This document shows, piece after piece, positions 6,357 to 6,526 of a stretch of 6,526 nt of DNA. A model generated the notes under the pieces. That model was not told where the DNA came from. It worked only from the letters and a program-made list of their open reading frames with translations, and searched no databases. Each line of letters starts with the position of its first letter. Within the stretch, counting starts at the first letter, position 1. The stretch lies in assembly GCA_017420605.1 (NCBI GenBank), contig JAFOIS010000110.1, positions 1 to 6,526 on the forward strand. Reading direction: 5' to 3'. This DNA is from Lachnospiraceae bacterium. Lineage in GTDB: Bacteria > Bacillota > Clostridia > Lachnospirales > Lachnospiraceae. Made by a program: the position numbers and the translations under genes.

Positions 6357-6526
6357 ATGCAGGCAAAGGATGCGGGCCCGGTCATACGGGTTGATCACAT
6401 TCACACCTACATAAGGAAAGGAAGGTGGCAGTTCTGGACCGCCTTTGACGAAGCCCTTAAGATCCATGGGGTGAAGGAACGCAGGGAGCGCTACCGCATC
6501 GCGTCAGAGATGATGGAAGCCGTAAA
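6357..6526 (+). CDS. Unrecognised protein, N-terminal part only
   Basis: An open frame of 56 codons runs from the ATG at 6357 past the window end. It begins MQAKDAGPVIRVDHIHTY and continues with a stretch rich in charged and aromatic residues (RKGRWQFWTAFDEALKIHG), then ERRERYRIASEMMEAVK, which looks helical. There is no signal peptide or membrane segment. The other two plus frames are closed by stops within this stretch, and third positions are GC-rich like the neighbouring genes, which supports coding. The start is uncertain: only GGGG lies 2 nt upstream, a poor ribosome binding site, and the frame stays open leftward into AT-rich DNA with no better start. A promoter at 6249-6278 fits this gene. 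I do not recognise the family from this fragment. Confidence 0.6.
   Translation, partial: MQAKDAGPVIRVDHIHTYIRKGRWQFWTAFDEALKIHGVKERRERYRIASEMMEAV

Noticed and set aside
6067..6366. 99-codon minus-strand frame starting at 6366
   Set aside because: It crosses a promoter and a terminator hairpin and overlaps the plausible plus-strand frame at 6357. Only its last 26 codons have any upstream ribosome binding site.

Overview
The window looks like a chromosomal stretch from a low- to mid-GC member of the Bacillota, probably a clostridial or negativicute lineage. This is an inference. It rests on strong AGGAGG-type ribosome binding sites, compact hairpin-plus-U terminators, AT-rich intergenic DNA between moderately GC-rich genes, and a nuclease-XPD helicase fusion of a kind familiar from these bacteria. 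No phage, transposase, CRISPR, tRNA or rRNA gene is visible.

Layout: (1) Positions 39-2486 (+) encode a fused RecB-type nuclease and Fe-S XPD/DinG-type helicase. (2) A short intergenic stretch (2487-2552) holds an 11-bp hairpin terminator shared by two convergent genes. (3) Positions 2553-4007 (-) encode an AzgA/PbuG-type purine permease. (4) An AT-rich divergent intergenic region (4008-4295) carries overlapping promoters for both directions, an operator-like palindrome, and a hairpin over the ribosome binding site of the next gene. (5) Positions 4296-5960 (+) encode a DUF853/HerA-like P-loop ATPase with a hendecad-repeat helix and a glycine-rich tail, closed by a good terminator at 5976-6005. 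(6) Positions 6006-6356 have no convincing large gene. They hold a perfect 13-bp inverted repeat enclosing about 140 nt of further pairable sequence, a second terminator-like hairpin, and a promoter. (7) At 6357 an unrecognised reading frame begins and runs off the window.

The genes do not form one obvious operon. The helicase-nuclease and the HerA-like ATPase both suggest DNA or nucleoprotein processing, but the permease lies between them on the opposite strand, so each gene is probably its own transcription unit. The permease and ATPase are divergent and may share control through the 4100-4175 region. The most interesting unexplained signal is the long-range inverted repeat at 6011-6177, which could be a structured non-coding RNA (a 6S-like layout is one possibility) or a small mobile-element remnant. 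The rest is mostly recognisable housekeeping-type content.
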